64,000 nucleotides of DNA, taken from assembly GCF_003697915.1 (NCBI RefSeq), contig NZ_RCVN01000013.1:29285-93284 (forward strand), in the 5' to 3' direction. Source of the DNA: Staphylococcus pseudoxylosus (GTDB taxonomy: Bacteria; Bacillota; Bacilli; Staphylococcales; Staphylococcaceae). A program made the position numbers and the translations under genes. The notes under the pieces were generated by a model. The model was given only the letters and a program-made list of their open reading frames with translations, did not search any database and was not told the origin of the DNA. Of the stretch, positions 44,020 through 56,004 are shown piece after piece (position 1 is the stretch's first letter; each line of letters opens with the position of its first letter).

Positions 44020-44061
44020 AAGGTCTAAGTAGTTTAATATCACAAACTTTATCTTAGACCT
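44020..44061 (-). terminator. cls terminator
   Basis: On the minus strand AGGTCTAAG pairs with CTTAGACCT over a long loop and is followed by TTATTTTAT. Confidence 0.7.
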
Positions 44062-44070
44062 CGTAACATA

Positions 44071-45555
44071 CTATAATATTGGGGATAATAATCTAGAAAT
44101 ACCTTCTTTAAATTTAATCCATAAGCTTCGCTGTTTATAAATCTCTTTAGTTAATCTATAGGATACTTCCAAGTCTTTTTCGAAAGCTAATCTTAATTCT
44201 TTAGCTATATGTGTATCATAAATAAAGGCATTTATTTCAAAGTTTAATGTAAAGCTCCGATGGTCCATATTAGTAGTACCTACACTTGCAACTTCATCAT
44301 CAATCACTAATGTTTTTGAATGTAAGAATCCATTATCATAATGGAATATATTTACACCAGCATCTAATAAGGAAGCAACGTTATTATATGTCGCCCAATA
44401 TACAAATGGGTGATCAGGTTTATTTGGAATCATAATACTTACATCAACACCACCAAGAGCTGCAATTTTTATTGCATCTAAAAATGACTGATCTGGAATA
44501 AAGTAAGGAGATTGAATATTAATAGATTGTTTTGCTGAAGCAATCATTTTTAAATAACCATACTTAATTTGTTCCCAGGTTTCATCTGGACCACTGGATG
44601 CTATTTGTACACCTATGGTACCTCCTGAGTCTACATCTGGGAAATATCGATCAGCATATTTGAGGTTATCACGTGTAGCTTGCGAGTTCCAATCTAGCAT
44701 GAAACGTAATTGTAAGGCGTTGACAGCATCACCTACAATACGTAAGTGTGTGTCTCTCCAATAACCAAATTTTTTCTTCTTGCCTAAATATTCTTCACCA
44801 ACGTTAAAACCACCCACATAACCAATGTGACCATCAATGATAACAATCTTTCTATGGTTTCGATTATTCATTCTAAGATTGATAAGTGGCAATTTAGAAG
44901 GGAAGAACGCTTCTACTTGGCCACCATTTTTTCTGAAAGATTTAAAATCTTTCAGTGAAAGACCTCTAGAACCCATATCATCATAAAGCATTTTAACTTC
45001 AATCCCTTGTTCAAGCTTTTGCTCTAGGGCGTTCAAGATACGTTCTCCAAGTGAATCATTTCTAAAAATATAATATTGAATATGGATATAGTCAGTTGCT
45101 TCATCTATATCTTTAAGAAGCGAATCAAATTTTTCTTTGCCATCAGTAAAAATTTTGATTTCATTATCTGTTGTTAAGAAAGCAGCATTATTATATAACA
45201 ACATTTGAACCATATCTTTAAACTTCACGATTTGATGATTGCCTTTAGAAAAGTCATCATTCTTTAAGGCTTCTAGTTGTTCACTTACAATCATTTCAAT
45301 ACCGATTTTATCATCTTCATCCAATGAGAAGATGTGATCACGCTGGATTTGTCTTCCAATAAATAGGTAAATAATAAAACCTAAGATGGGTATTAACACA
45401 AGGACTAAGAGCCAAGCCCACACTGAACCAGCTGATCTTCGTTCCATAAAAATAATTGTAAACGCAAAGATAAGGTTTAATATAAACGCAGTAATCAAAA
45501 TAATATTAATCACTACATTGGTATAATTGAGTGACATTGAAAATATATCTATCAT
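44071..45555 (-). CDS. cls: Cardiolipin synthase
   Basis: Membrane enzyme that makes cardiolipin from two phosphatidylglycerol molecules, 494 residues. Two N-terminal membrane helices (about 12-36 and 45-66) are followed by two phospholipase D domains with complete HKD motifs (H234/K236/D241 and H412/K414/D419). The coding-strand TGGAGG precedes the ATG. Staphylococci have two cls genes, and the position near yidC, csoR and rodA fits cls2, but I leave the number open. It is divergent from csoR. Confidence 0.94.
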   Translation of the reverse strand: MIDIFSMSLNYTNVVINIILITAFILNLIFAFTIIFMERRSAGSVWAWLLVLVLIPILGFIIYLFIGRQIQRDHIFSLDEDDKIGIEMIVSEQLEALKNDDFSKGNHQIVKFKDMVQMLLYNNAAFLTTDNEIKIFTDGKEKFDSLLKDIDEATDYIHIQYYIFRNDSLGERILNALEQKLEQGIEVKMLYDDMGSRGLSLKDFKSFRKNGGQVEAFFPSKLPLINLRMNNRNHRKIVIIDGHIGYVGGFNVGEEYLGKKKKFGYWRDTHLRIVGDAVNALQLRFMLDWNSQATRDNLKYADRYFPDVDSGGTIGVQIASSGPDETWEQIKYGYLKMIASAKQSINIQSPYFIPDQSFLDAIKIAALGGVDVSIMIPNKPDHPFVYWATYNNVASLLDAGVNIFHYDNGFLHSKTLVIDDEVASVGTTNMDHRSFTLNFEINAFIYDTHIAKELRLAFEKDLEVSYRLTKEIYKQRSLWIKFKEGISRLLSPIL

Positions 45556-45637
45556 ATTAAACCTCCAAAATACAATTAATTAATTTTTAACTAGTGAAAG
45601 TCTTAACTATTGTAACATGTTCAAACTGTTTTATCAC

Positions 45638-45666
45638 TTGACTAATACCTATCTGGGGTATACGAT
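45638..45666 (+). promoter_or_regulatory. csoR promoter containing a CsoR-type operator
   Basis: TTGACT and TACGAT are 17 bases apart. Inside the spacer lies the pseudo-palindrome ATACC-N7-GGTAT (45645-45661) with a G tract (GGGGTAT), the hallmark of CsoR operators. A repressor bound here would block the promoter, giving copper-responsive autoregulation. Confidence 0.7.
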
Positions 45667-45697
45667 ATGAATGATATAAGTAGGAGGTGTTGAGAAA

Positions 45698-45991
45698 GTG
45701 ACAGAAATACAAAAAGCACATCATTCAGACCAAATAAAATCAAATTTGAAATCAAGACTAAATAGAATTGAAGGACAAGTACGAGCAATTAACCGTATGA
45801 TAGATGAAGATGTTTATTGTGATGACGTACTTACTCAAATTAGAGCGACACGTTCTGCGCTAAATAGTGTAGCAACTAAGTTATTGGATCATCATATGAA
45901 AAGTTGCATCATGGATAAAGTGGAAAAAGGCCAACAAGAGGAAGCGATGGAAGAATTGCTAGTAACTTTTCAAAAATTAATGAAGTATTAG
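45698..45991 (+). CDS. csoR: Copper-sensing repressor CsoR
   Basis: A 97-residue all-helical DUF156 repressor that releases DNA when Cu(I) binds. The copper ligands C41, H66 and C70 have exactly the CsoR spacing (25 and 4 residues), which argues for copper rather than nickel (RcnR) or sulfide (CstR) sensing. The start is GTG 45698, eight bases after TAGGAGGTG. The operator lies in its own promoter. It is co-transcribed with the chaperone-like gene behind it. No copA is in the window, so that target must lie elsewhere. Confidence 0.9.
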   Translation: MTEIQKAHHSDQIKSNLKSRLNRIEGQVRAINRMIDEDVYCDDVLTQIRATRSALNSVATKLLDHHMKSCIMDKVEKGQQEEAMEELLVTFQKLMKY

Positions 45992-46005
45992 GTAAGGTGA
46001 CAAAA

Positions 46006-46209
46006 GTGCAATCAAAAGTAATTCATGTCTCAGGTATTAATTCAGAACAACAACAATATCAAATACAACAACAATTAATGAATGTTATAGGTGTACACAA
46101 TGTTGCTATAGATAGCGATAAAGGAGAAATACTTATTAAATTTGAAACACCAGCGAGTTTAAATAATTTAGAAAAAGAAATTTATGATTTAGGATATCAA
46201 ATATTTTAA
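46006..46209 (+). CDS. HMA-like protein without CxxC (CsoZ-type)
   Basis: A 67-residue protein with the length and beta-alpha-beta-beta-alpha-beta pattern of heavy-metal-associated domains (VIHVSGI first strand, VGVHNVAIDS-like middle, DLGYQIF ending). The metal-binding MxCxxC loop is replaced by a stretch without cysteine (SGINSEQQQYQ), and the protein has no cysteine at all. The start is chosen at GTG 46006, with AAGGTGA five bases before; GTG 45997 overlaps that site. By position it is the csoR-linked copper chaperone gene, but it cannot bind copper in the usual way. Confidence 0.72.
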   Translation: MQSKVIHVSGINSEQQQYQIQQQLMNVIGVHNVAIDSDKGEILIKFETPASLNNLEKEIYDLGYQIF

Positions 46210-46334
46210 TAAACTAATAAAGTGAATTATATTACAATTTGAGTTTAAATACCCATGGCATCGTTATAAAATGTAAAATAGCAGCATAAAAACTAAAATT
46301 TAAATGGAATTTTACAATAAAAATTACTGTTTTT

Positions 46335-46364
46335 TTGAAGTAATTTAAAAAAATTTAATATAAT
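46335..46364 (+). promoter_or_regulatory. Promoter of the 46-codon gene
   Basis: TTGAAG and TATAAT are 18 bases apart, 63 bases before the small gene. Confidence 0.6.
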
Positions 46365-46426
46365 GTGGTATTTTTCATTCAAAAAGGGTAAGATATAGTA
46401 GAAGCTAGAGATATAGGGGTGATGAT

Positions 46427-46567
46427 ATGAATAAAGATAACGAAAAAATTCAAAACGTAGTTAAACTATTATCATCATTAGGGGTAAACATAAAGAAAAC
46501 CAAATCACGATTAGAAGTTATGCATACTCTACCAACTACTGTGAAAACCGCTAACGAATTGAAATAG
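46427..46567 (+). CDS. Small basic protein, 46 residues, unknown
   Basis: A short gene with a complete expression setting: a consensus -10, the strong ribosome site AGGGGTGAT before ATG, and a terminator 12 bases after the stop. The product begins MNKDNEKIQNVVKLLSSLGV and ends with TVKTANELK. It is basic and amphipathic (IQNVVKLLSSLGVNIKK could form one helix), with no signal peptide or cysteine. I do not recognise a family. The setting, rather than any motif, argues that it is real. It stands alone between csoR and rodA. Confidence 0.65.
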   Translation: MNKDNEKIQNVVKLLSSLGVNIKKTKSRLEVMHTLPTTVKTANELK

Positions 46568-46578
46568 TCAAGTTACCC

Positions 46579-46618
46579 AATGAAGTGATTGGAGCCAATG
46601 GTTCTAGTCGCTTTTTTT
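46579..46618 (+). terminator. Terminator of the 46-codon gene
   Basis: AAGTGATTGGAGCC pairs with GGTTCTAGTCGCTT (several G-U pairs) and is followed by six T. Confidence 0.75.
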
Positions 46619-46690
46619 ATTTTTACTATATGAAATAGGATTGATACAAAAATGTTCATAATCGATATTTATAATATTTTTTCATAAAAA

Positions 46691-46732
46691 GAACCCCTAA
46701 AAGTTAGATTTTTGTCTAACTTTTAGGGGTTC
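46691..46732 (-). terminator. rodA terminator
   Basis: A perfect 18-bp stem, GAACCCCTAAAAGTTAGA and its complement, with a six-base loop. On the minus strand five T follow, so it ends the rodA transcript. Confidence 0.9.
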
Positions 46733-46825
46733 AACATCTTTAATTTAGTATCGCTATGTTTAGTGATTCTAAGTTGTACATTTATATGTAGACATAGCAT
46801 TGTATAACGACAACATTAATAAAAC

Positions 46826-48031
46826 CTAATTCTTTGATCTAGTTAATTGCGTTGTTGTTGAATATTGTTTTGGTTGGTGATAAGTAAACGATAATATAAC
46901 ACCGATTCCGCACATTAAACTCCATAATGAACTACCACCATAACTGATAAATGGTAATGGTATACCTGTTATTGGTAATAGCTGGATAGTCATGCCAATA
47001 TTTTGTAATACATGGAATAAAACAAGCGTTGCATATCCAATAATAAATAATTTACTGAAGGGTAATTCGAATTTCGTAGCAAGTCTAACTAAATGGAATA
47101 TAAAGGCTAAGAAAACTAATATTAAGATAACAGAACCGATAAATCCAAATTCTTCACCGATCACAGAAAATATAAAGTCTGTATGATTTTCTGGAATATA
47201 AACTTCACCATGATTAAACCCTTTACCAAATAGTTGTCCTGATCCAATGGCTTTAAGTGATTCAGTTAAATGATAACCATCACCACTACTATATGTGTAA
47301 GGATCAAGCCAAGAATTAATACGCCCCATTTGATAAGTCTTGATACCAAAACTATTTTCAATTAGTGAAGGCTTGTAAATGATTGAAAGAATAATGCTTG
47401 ATGCTAAGACGATGCCTGCAATAAATACAGGTGCTAATATCTTCCAAGAAATACCGCTTACGACAATAACTCCTACTATAATTGCACAAAGTACCAACAT
47501 AGTCCCTAAATCATTTTGTAATAATATAAGGCCCATTGGGATAACTGAAATGCCTGCAATTTTTAATAATAGTTTAAAATCAGTTTCTAAGGATTTGTTA
47601 AAGGTAAATTGATTATGTCTAGAAACTAATTTTGCAAGTGCTAGTATCAGTACAATTTTCATAAATTCTGAAGGTTGCACACTAATTGGCCCAAATTTAT
47701 ACCAACTTTTAGCTCCATTAATAATAGGTGTGATAGGTGTTTCTGGAATAATAATGAGTATAAATAAGGCTGCACAAAGTAAAAAATACAACAAGTATGT
47801 ATATTTCATTAATTTCTTAGGTGACACGAGCATGATTAAACATGCGATCAAACCACCCAACACGTAATATAAAATCTGTCTTATGCTAAAGTTGGCACTA
47901 TATTGGCCACCACCCATAGCTGAATTAATAATCGTGACACTAATTATTGCTAATAATACGAGGATACCTATTAAAACCCAGTCAATCCGCCGTATCCAAT
48001 GGTTATTTTTTAATTGACGTGAAATTCTCAT
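46826..48031 (-). CDS. rodA: Peptidoglycan glycosyltransferase RodA (SEDS family)
   Basis: A polytopic SEDS-family membrane protein of 401 residues with about ten helices, which polymerises lipid II with a class B PBP partner. Family landmarks are the NGAKSWYKFGPISVQPSEFMK loop (about 108-128), LLQNDLGTML and the late TGIPLPFISYGGSS segment (about 360-374). RodA and FtsW look alike. The absence of division-gene neighbours and comparison with the S. aureus gene next to ddl favour RodA. It is divergent from ddl, so cell-wall genes share this intergenic space. Confidence 0.88.
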   Translation of the reverse strand: MRISRQLKNNHWIRRIDWVLIGILVLLAIISVTIINSAMGGGQYSANFSIRQILYYVLGGLIACLIMLVSPKKLMKYTYLLYFLLCAALFILIIIPETPITPIINGAKSWYKFGPISVQPSEFMKIVLILALAKLVSRHNQFTFNKSLETDFKLLLKIAGISVIPMGLILLQNDLGTMLVLCAIIVGVIVVSGISWKILAPVFIAGIVLASSIILSIIYKPSLIENSFGIKTYQMGRINSWLDPYTYSSGDGYHLTESLKAIGSGQLFGKGFNHGEVYIPENHTDFIFSVIGEEFGFIGSVILILVFLAFIFHLVRLATKFELPFSKLFIIGYATLVLFHVLQNIGMTIQLLPITGIPLPFISYGGSSLWSLMCGIGVILSFTYHQPKQYSTTTQLTRSKN

Positions 48032-48246
48032 TTCTTACCCCTTTAAACTACTTAGATTTCTCTAGATTTGTATTATATATAGATTTTACCGAACTTTAGC
48101 ATATTTTGCTAGAATGAGGGTGCTATATTTAGAAAATTATAATTATTGTGTTACTGTAAAACTTTAAAAATATACTCGAGATATCTTTGAAAAATAAATG
48201 CTTTTTATACTACTAAACAAATGCAAAAAATTATTAAATCGTGATA

Positions 48247-48255
48247 TGATATAGT
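48247..48255 (+). promoter_or_regulatory. Extended -10 of the ddl-murF operon
   Basis: TG, one base, then TATAGT, 28 bases upstream of the ddl start. No clear -35. Confidence 0.45.
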
Positions 48256-48279
48256 TTAAGAATTGTATATGGAGGCTAA

Positions 48280-49353
<1,074 letters not shown>

Positions 49354-49365
49354 GGCGGATAAATT

Positions 49366-50721
49366 ATGATTGAGGTAACATTAGAACAAATTCAAGAATG
49401 GATTCCTTGTGAAATTGGTAATGAGTATATGGATCAAGGTATACAAGGTGTTTCTATTGATTCACGCGATATTAAAAGCCAAAATTTATTTATTCCGTTT
49501 AAAGGTGAACACGTTGACGGTCATCAATATGTAGCACAAGCTTTAAGAGATGGTGCAGGCGCCTCATTTTATCAAAAAGGTACGCTTTTAGATGAAAATG
49601 TTGAAGGACCGATAATATGGGTCGATGATACATTGACAGCGCTACAACAACTTGCGAAAGCTTATTTAGAGTTTGTCAATCCTCAAGTTATTGCAGTTAC
49701 AGGATCAAATGGTAAGACTACTACTAAAGATATGATTGAAAGTGTACTTAAACCACAATTTAAAGTTAAAAAGACACAAGGCAATTATAATAATGAAATT
49801 GGTATGCCATTAACCATTTTAGAATTGGATATAGATACTGAAATATCAATTCTTGAAATGGGTATGTCAGGTTTTCACGAAATTGAATTTTTATCAAATT
49901 TAGCAGAACCTGATATTGCTGTAATAACTAATATTGGTGAGTCACATATGCAAGATTTAGGTTCTAGAGAAGGTATTGCGAAAGCTAAATCTGAAATTAC
50001 AGTAGGTCTAAAACCAGGAGGTTTGTTTATCTATGATGGTGACGAACCGTTATTAAAACCTTACGTAAATCAATTAACTAATGTAGATTTAGTTAGTATA
50101 GGTAAACATTCAACTAATTCACTTGTGAGTCAAATTGAGTCGATTAATAATGATGGTATTGCATTTACTATTAACGAAGAAGAGCGATTTGAGCTTCCAA
50201 TATTAGGTGAACATAATATGAAAAATGCTACGATCGCAATTGCAGTAGGCAAGAGAATGAAGTTGAGTTACGACACAATTTTTAATAACTTACGTGAAGT
50301 TCAATTGACCGGTATGAGAATGCAACAATATCACACTTCAGATAATTCGTTAGTAATCAATGATGCCTATAATGCAAGTCCTACTAGTATGAAGGCAGCT
50401 ATAGATACTTTGGCAGTGATGAACGGTAGGAAAATACTTGTATTAGGCGATGTGTTGGAGTTAGGGCCTAATAGTCAAATCATGCATGAACAGGTTGGAA
50501 AATATTTAAATGGTAAGGACATAGATACATTATTCACATTTGGTGAGGAGTCCCAATATATAAGTAATGTAGGTAAACAGTATGTAAACCATATGGAGCA
50601 CTTTGAGAATAAGCAAAAGTTGATTGAAACTATAAAGACATATGTACAACCAGAAGATAAGGTTTTAGTAAAAGGTTCCAGAGGCATGAAATTAGAAGAA
50701 GTCGTAGAAGCATTAATTTAA
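49366..50721 (+). CDS. murF: UDP-MurNAc-tripeptide--D-Ala-D-Ala ligase MurF
   Basis: Adds the D-Ala-D-Ala dipeptide to UDP-MurNAc-tripeptide, the last cytosolic step of peptidoglycan precursor synthesis. 451 residues in three Mur-ligase domains: N-terminal (1-100), ATPase with GSNGKTTT at 113-120, and C-terminal with [11 protein letters not shown] (about 331-341). GAGGCGG precedes the ATG. It forms an operon with ddl and ends at a terminator. Confidence 0.96.
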   Translation: MIEVTLEQIQEWIPCEIGNEYMDQGIQGVSIDSRDIKSQNLFIPFKGEHVDGHQYVAQALRDGAGASFYQKGTLLDENVEGPIIWVDDTLTALQQLAKAYLEFVNPQVIAVTGSNGKTTTKDMIESVLKPQFKVKKTQGNYNNEIGMPLTILELDIDTEISILEMGMSGFHEIEFLSNLAEPDIAVITNIGESHMQDLGSREGIAKAKSEITVGLKPGGLFIYDGDEPLLKPYVNQLTNVDLVSIGKHSTNSLVSQIESINNDGIAFTINEEERFELPILGEHNMKNATIAIAVGKRMKLSYDTIFNNLREVQLTGMRMQQYHTSDNSLVINDAYNASPTSMKAAIDTLAVMNGRKILVLGDVLELGPNSQIMHEQVGKYLNGKDIDTLFTFGEESQYISNVGKQYVNHMEHFENKQKLIETIKTYVQPEDKVLVKGSRGMKLEEVVEALI

Positions 50722-50806
50722 GCTAGTTAATATTAAATAGTAGTTATAATTATGACGGTTAATTATACTATCAAGTGTTCCATCAGCATATATGCGATAT
50801 ATCTAA

Positions 50807-50848
50807 ATAAATAAGACCGAGGCATAAAATGTCTCGGTCTTATTTGTG
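50807..50848 (+). terminator. ddl-murF terminator
   Basis: AAATAAGACCGAGGCAT and ATGTCTCGGTCTTATTT form a long near-perfect stem with a tight AAA loop. It can act in both directions. Confidence 0.88.
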
Positions 50849-52829
<1,981 letters not shown>

Positions 52830-52860
52830 AAAATAATTTATCATATATGAAATTTAGGTT

Positions 52861-52892
52861 TAATCATCCCATTTAGTTGGGGTGATTTTTTT
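52861..52892 (+). terminator. cshA terminator
   Basis: AATCATCCC pairs with GGGGTGATT (one G-U pair) and is followed by seven T. Confidence 0.8.
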
Positions 52893-52980
52893 GTATGTAA
52901 ACATAAATTATACGTTATTATTGAAAGACAGTTTAATATATATTTACGGCATAAGGGGAGTGAAGCTTGTAATAACCATA

Positions 52981-52989
52981 TGTTATAAT
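52981..52989 (+). promoter_or_regulatory. Extended -10 of the PH-domain operon
   Basis: TGTTATAAT (TGN plus TATAAT), 31 bases before the first PH-domain gene. Confidence 0.5.
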
Positions 52990-53019
52990 GAGTTGAAAAC
53001 TCAATGGAGGAGTGTGTAT

Positions 53020-53499
53020 ATGTCGAGCGAACAACTATTTAAGAAAAGTCCTAGTCAAGCATTAACTTACTATTATATAAGTGAAGGACTATCATTTATA
53101 GTTAATATGATTATAGCAATTGGCTTAATATTTTTATGGAGTCATTTCGATTGGTGGCATTTTACAATCTATTTAATTTGTGCATTTATTTTATTTGATA
53201 TTATATATGCTGCCTTAAAACCTTGGATTACATATCGGTATACTTATTTTCGTGTTATGGAAAATTATATAGAAATTAAATTCGATTTCTTTTTTAAAAC
53301 ACAAAAAATGGTGAAACTTGAGAGAACTCAATTTACTGAACGAAAAAATAATCCGATTTTAAAGAAGCTAGGCTTGGCTAAAGTATCTTTAGTTACAGCG
53401 GGCCATAACGTGAGTTTCCCGTTAATATCGAGTAAAGATTCAAAAGCTTTTGAATCTATGACGCTCAGTTATTTGAAAGGGGCTGATTTTGATGTATAA
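53020..53499 (+). CDS. PH-domain membrane protein, first of three
   Basis: A 159-residue protein with two membrane helices (about 21-45 and 49-70), then a bacterial PH-like (YdbS/YdbT, bPH2) domain at about 75-150. The longer upstream frame is rejected because TGGAGG precedes ATG 53020. Its end overlaps the next gene by 8 bases. The YdbS/YdbT pair occurs widely in Firmicutes, with poorly known roles at the membrane. Proteins of this type have been linked to resistance to membrane-active compounds, but nothing here shows a specific role. Confidence 0.8.
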   Translation: MSSEQLFKKSPSQALTYYYISEGLSFIVNMIIAIGLIFLWSHFDWWHFTIYLICAFILFDIIYAALKPWITYRYTYFRVMENYIEIKFDFFFKTQKMVKLERTQFTERKNNPILKKLGLAKVSLVTAGHNVSFPLISSKDSKAFESMTLSYLKGADFDV

Positions 53500-55000
53500 A
53501 CCACAAAAACTGCATCCTATTTCATATTTAACAGGTATCATTGAAGCAATTAAACAAAATATCTTTTTAATCATTATATTTTTGGTTTTTAATATTAGAG
53601 ACTTTGATTTCACTAATATTTATGCTTATATCTTTCCGGGTATAGTAAGTTTGTTTTTTATTATTTCTTTTATAACCCAAGTCCTAAAAGTTTATAATAC
53701 GCGTTATTGGATAGAGAATGATCATTTTGTTTTAGCGACAGGTATATTTACAAAAGAAAGAAAAGAGTTAAATATCCGTCGTATTCAAACGCTAGATACA
53801 TCACAAGGTATCATTAATCAATTAGTTGGTGGTGTGAAATTGCAAATCAAAACACCTAGTGACGGTGTTGACCTAGATACAGTTTCAAAATCACAAAGTG
53901 AAACGATACAACAAGCTTTGAGAGATAAACAAAAAGAATTAATCAATGGTAGTGAAGAAATAGAAAGTGAGAGAGAATTTTCAATAGAAGATGAATATAA
54001 AACTGAAGTAGCTAATCAGTCTTTACATTTATATAAGTTGAATTTTAAAGAATTGCTATTTATGGCACTAACTAGCGGGGCTATAGGTGTTGCGTTTGCT
54101 GCGGTATCACCAATTATTGGCGGTTTGTCGAATGTAATTCCTTGGGGTTGGTTAACAGATGAATTTGCACAAATATCACAGGCAATTTTCGTCATAGTGC
54201 TTATGATGGTTGCAATGGTCGTGGCAATTAGTTATATAGTAGGAACGCTTATCGTCATTATACGTAATTTTAATTACACTGTGACACAAAGCGATAATCA
54301 GTTAAATATTAAATATGGTCTTTTTAATGTGAAAAGTATTACTGTTCCTACTGATAGAGTACAAGCAATTGTTGAAAAACAATCCTTTTTCAGAAAATTA
54401 TTTGGCTATACATCGATTCATTTTGTAATTACTAGTGATATGAACGGTAATGATAAAGATGATGTGTCGTTAGATGGCAATGTTATGATTCTCCCATTTA
54501 TTAAACGGGATAAAGGCTATGCAATTATTAAAGATTTAATCCCTAATATGTCATTTGAAAATCCGGAAAAAGGTATGCCTTGGCGTGGATTCCATAGACA
54601 CTTTTGGAGAGAGTCGATTGTCCTTATCATTGTTGCTGCTATTATAAATTATTTTTGGTTGCCATGGGTCTTTTTAATCGCTGGTATAATAATACTTTTA
54701 TTAATCATACATAGTTATCTTATTGTTAAGTATTCCGGCTTAAAAGTACGAAATGATGAACTCGTAGTACGTAATGTAACTTTATTTGGATTTAGAAACT
54801 CATATTTTAAGCATAATAAAATATTGGGAATGGAGATAAGGCGCAATCCGTTTCTTATTAAAAGTAATTTAGGTAATTTTAATTTTATTATTGCAAAGGC
54901 TGCAGGGAATGAAGCGATAGGACTTGACTTTAATCCGCAGCAGCACGTACAAATGCTTAGGAATTGGTATTTGAGAGGTGAAAACGATGGAGAACTATAA
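53492..55000 (+). CDS. YdbT-like PH-domain membrane protein, second of three
   Basis: A 502-residue membrane protein with three bacterial PH-like domains. Membrane helix pairs lie at about 15-60, 185-250 and 365-405, and each pair is followed by a PH domain (about 65-135, 255-345 and 410-495). NIRRIQTLDTSQGIINQLVGG and VPTDRVQAIVEKQSFFRKLFG are the repeated family segments. It starts at ATG 53492 with GAAAGGGG upstream and overlaps the gene on each side. Function unknown. Confidence 0.8.
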   Translation: MYKPQKLHPISYLTGIIEAIKQNIFLIIIFLVFNIRDFDFTNIYAYIFPGIVSLFFIISFITQVLKVYNTRYWIENDHFVLATGIFTKERKELNIRRIQTLDTSQGIINQLVGGVKLQIKTPSDGVDLDTVSKSQSETIQQALRDKQKELINGSEEIESEREFSIEDEYKTEVANQSLHLYKLNFKELLFMALTSGAIGVAFAAVSPIIGGLSNVIPWGWLTDEFAQISQAIFVIVLMMVAMVVAISYIVGTLIVIIRNFNYTVTQSDNQLNIKYGLFNVKSITVPTDRVQAIVEKQSFFRKLFGYTSIHFVITSDMNGNDKDDVSLDGNVMILPFIKRDKGYAIIKDLIPNMSFENPEKGMPWRGFHRHFWRESIVLIIVAAIINYFWLPWVFLIAGIIILLLIIHSYLIVKYSGLKVRNDELVVRNVTLFGFRNSYFKHNKILGMEIRRNPFLIKSNLGNFNFIIAKAAGNEAIGLDFNPQQHVQMLRNWYLRGENDGEL

Positions 55001-55478
55001 TAATATGCATGAATCAGGAAAAACTGTCATGCGTCTCTCTGCAATTATTACTGTTGTGATTTTTTTAATAGTATTAACTATGTTTAGCGTGGTCAACCGT
55101 GTATGGCTGGAATGGATTGATAAAGAACAAATGAAATGGAGTTTGATTATTGGAGTAAGTATAGCGTTTATATACTTAATTTTAAATGCGATATTCATTC
55201 CTATCTATAGATATAAAATTTTTAGATATAGTATAGATGATCACGTCGTTACAGTTAGAAATGGTTTGTGGTTTGTATCAGTAATGAAAGTTCCATTATT
55301 TAGAATACAAAATGTAGATACACATGAAGGGATTTTAATGAGAAAATACAAACTAGCAAATCTAACCTTATCAACTGCCGGTGGTAATATAAATATTAAA
55401 TTTATCAATAAAACAACCGCGACAAATTTGAAACAACAAATTAAATCCGTTAATAACGATAAAAACCAGTCAGACTAA
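54987..55478 (+). CDS. YdbS-like PH-domain membrane protein, third of three
   Basis: A 163-residue protein with two membrane helices (about 20-40 and 52-75) and one PH-like domain (about 80-150) with the VPLFRIQNVDTHEGILMRKYKLA family segment. It starts at ATG 54987 with AGAGGTG before, inside the end of the previous gene. The three proteins (159, 502 and 163 residues) are translationally coupled and probably form one complex. acpS follows 60 bases later. Confidence 0.8.
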   Translation: MENYNNMHESGKTVMRLSAIITVVIFLIVLTMFSVVNRVWLEWIDKEQMKWSLIIGVSIAFIYLILNAIFIPIYRYKIFRYSIDDHVVTVRNGLWFVSVMKVPLFRIQNVDTHEGILMRKYKLANLTLSTAGGNINIKFINKTTATNLKQQIKSVNNDKNQSD

Positions 55479-55538
55479 ATAATAATTATGAATTTATGAG
55501 TAAGAGAAAAAAGTTATATAAAAATGAGGAGAAGCGCT

Positions 55539-55892
55539 ATGATACACGGTATTGGTGTTGATTTAATTGAGATTGATAGAATAAAGAAACTTTATCAAAA
55601 GCAAGATAAACTTGTGGGACGTATCTTATCTGCGAATGAACAATATAAATTTAACAGTTTCCAAAATGAACAACGTAAAATAGAATTTCTAGCTGGACGC
55701 TTTGCATGTAAAGAAGCATTTAGTAAAGCATTAGGTACAGGTATTGGTAAAAAGGTCGCATTTAATGATATAGATTGCTTCAATGATGATAATGGCAAAC
55801 CTTGTGTTAATTACAGTGGCTTTAACGTGCATGTCAGTATTACGCACACAGAGCACTATGCGATGAGCCAAGTTATTTTAGAAACGGATTAA
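55539..55892 (+). CDS. acpS: Holo-ACP synthase
   Basis: Transfers 4'-phosphopantetheine from CoA to acyl carrier protein, activating fatty acid synthesis, 117 residues, trimeric. The magnesium site [10 protein letters not shown] (with D6) and [16 protein letters not shown] with the conserved glutamate are present. The frame opens 15 bases earlier, but GAGGAG before ATG 55539 matches the family start (IHGIGVDL). acpS before alr and mazEF is the usual Bacillales order. Confidence 0.96.
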   Translation: MIHGIGVDLIEIDRIKKLYQKQDKLVGRILSANEQYKFNSFQNEQRKIEFLAGRFACKEAFSKALGTGIGKKVAFNDIDCFNDDNGKPCVNYSGFNVHVSITHTEHYAMSQVILETD

Positions 55893-56004
55893 GTTTTTTA
55901 GGATTTACAGTATGTTTGATTTGGCTATCGTAACGTGAGTGTTATAAAATTAATTTAATGTAAAAACATGTATATCATATAAGCATATAGGAGGTATAAA
56001 TTTA

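Noticed and set aside
52882..53019. 46 extra N-terminal residues on the first PH-domain protein
   Set aside because: The extension begins inside the cshA terminator tail and lacks a ribosome site; TGGAGG precedes ATG 53020.
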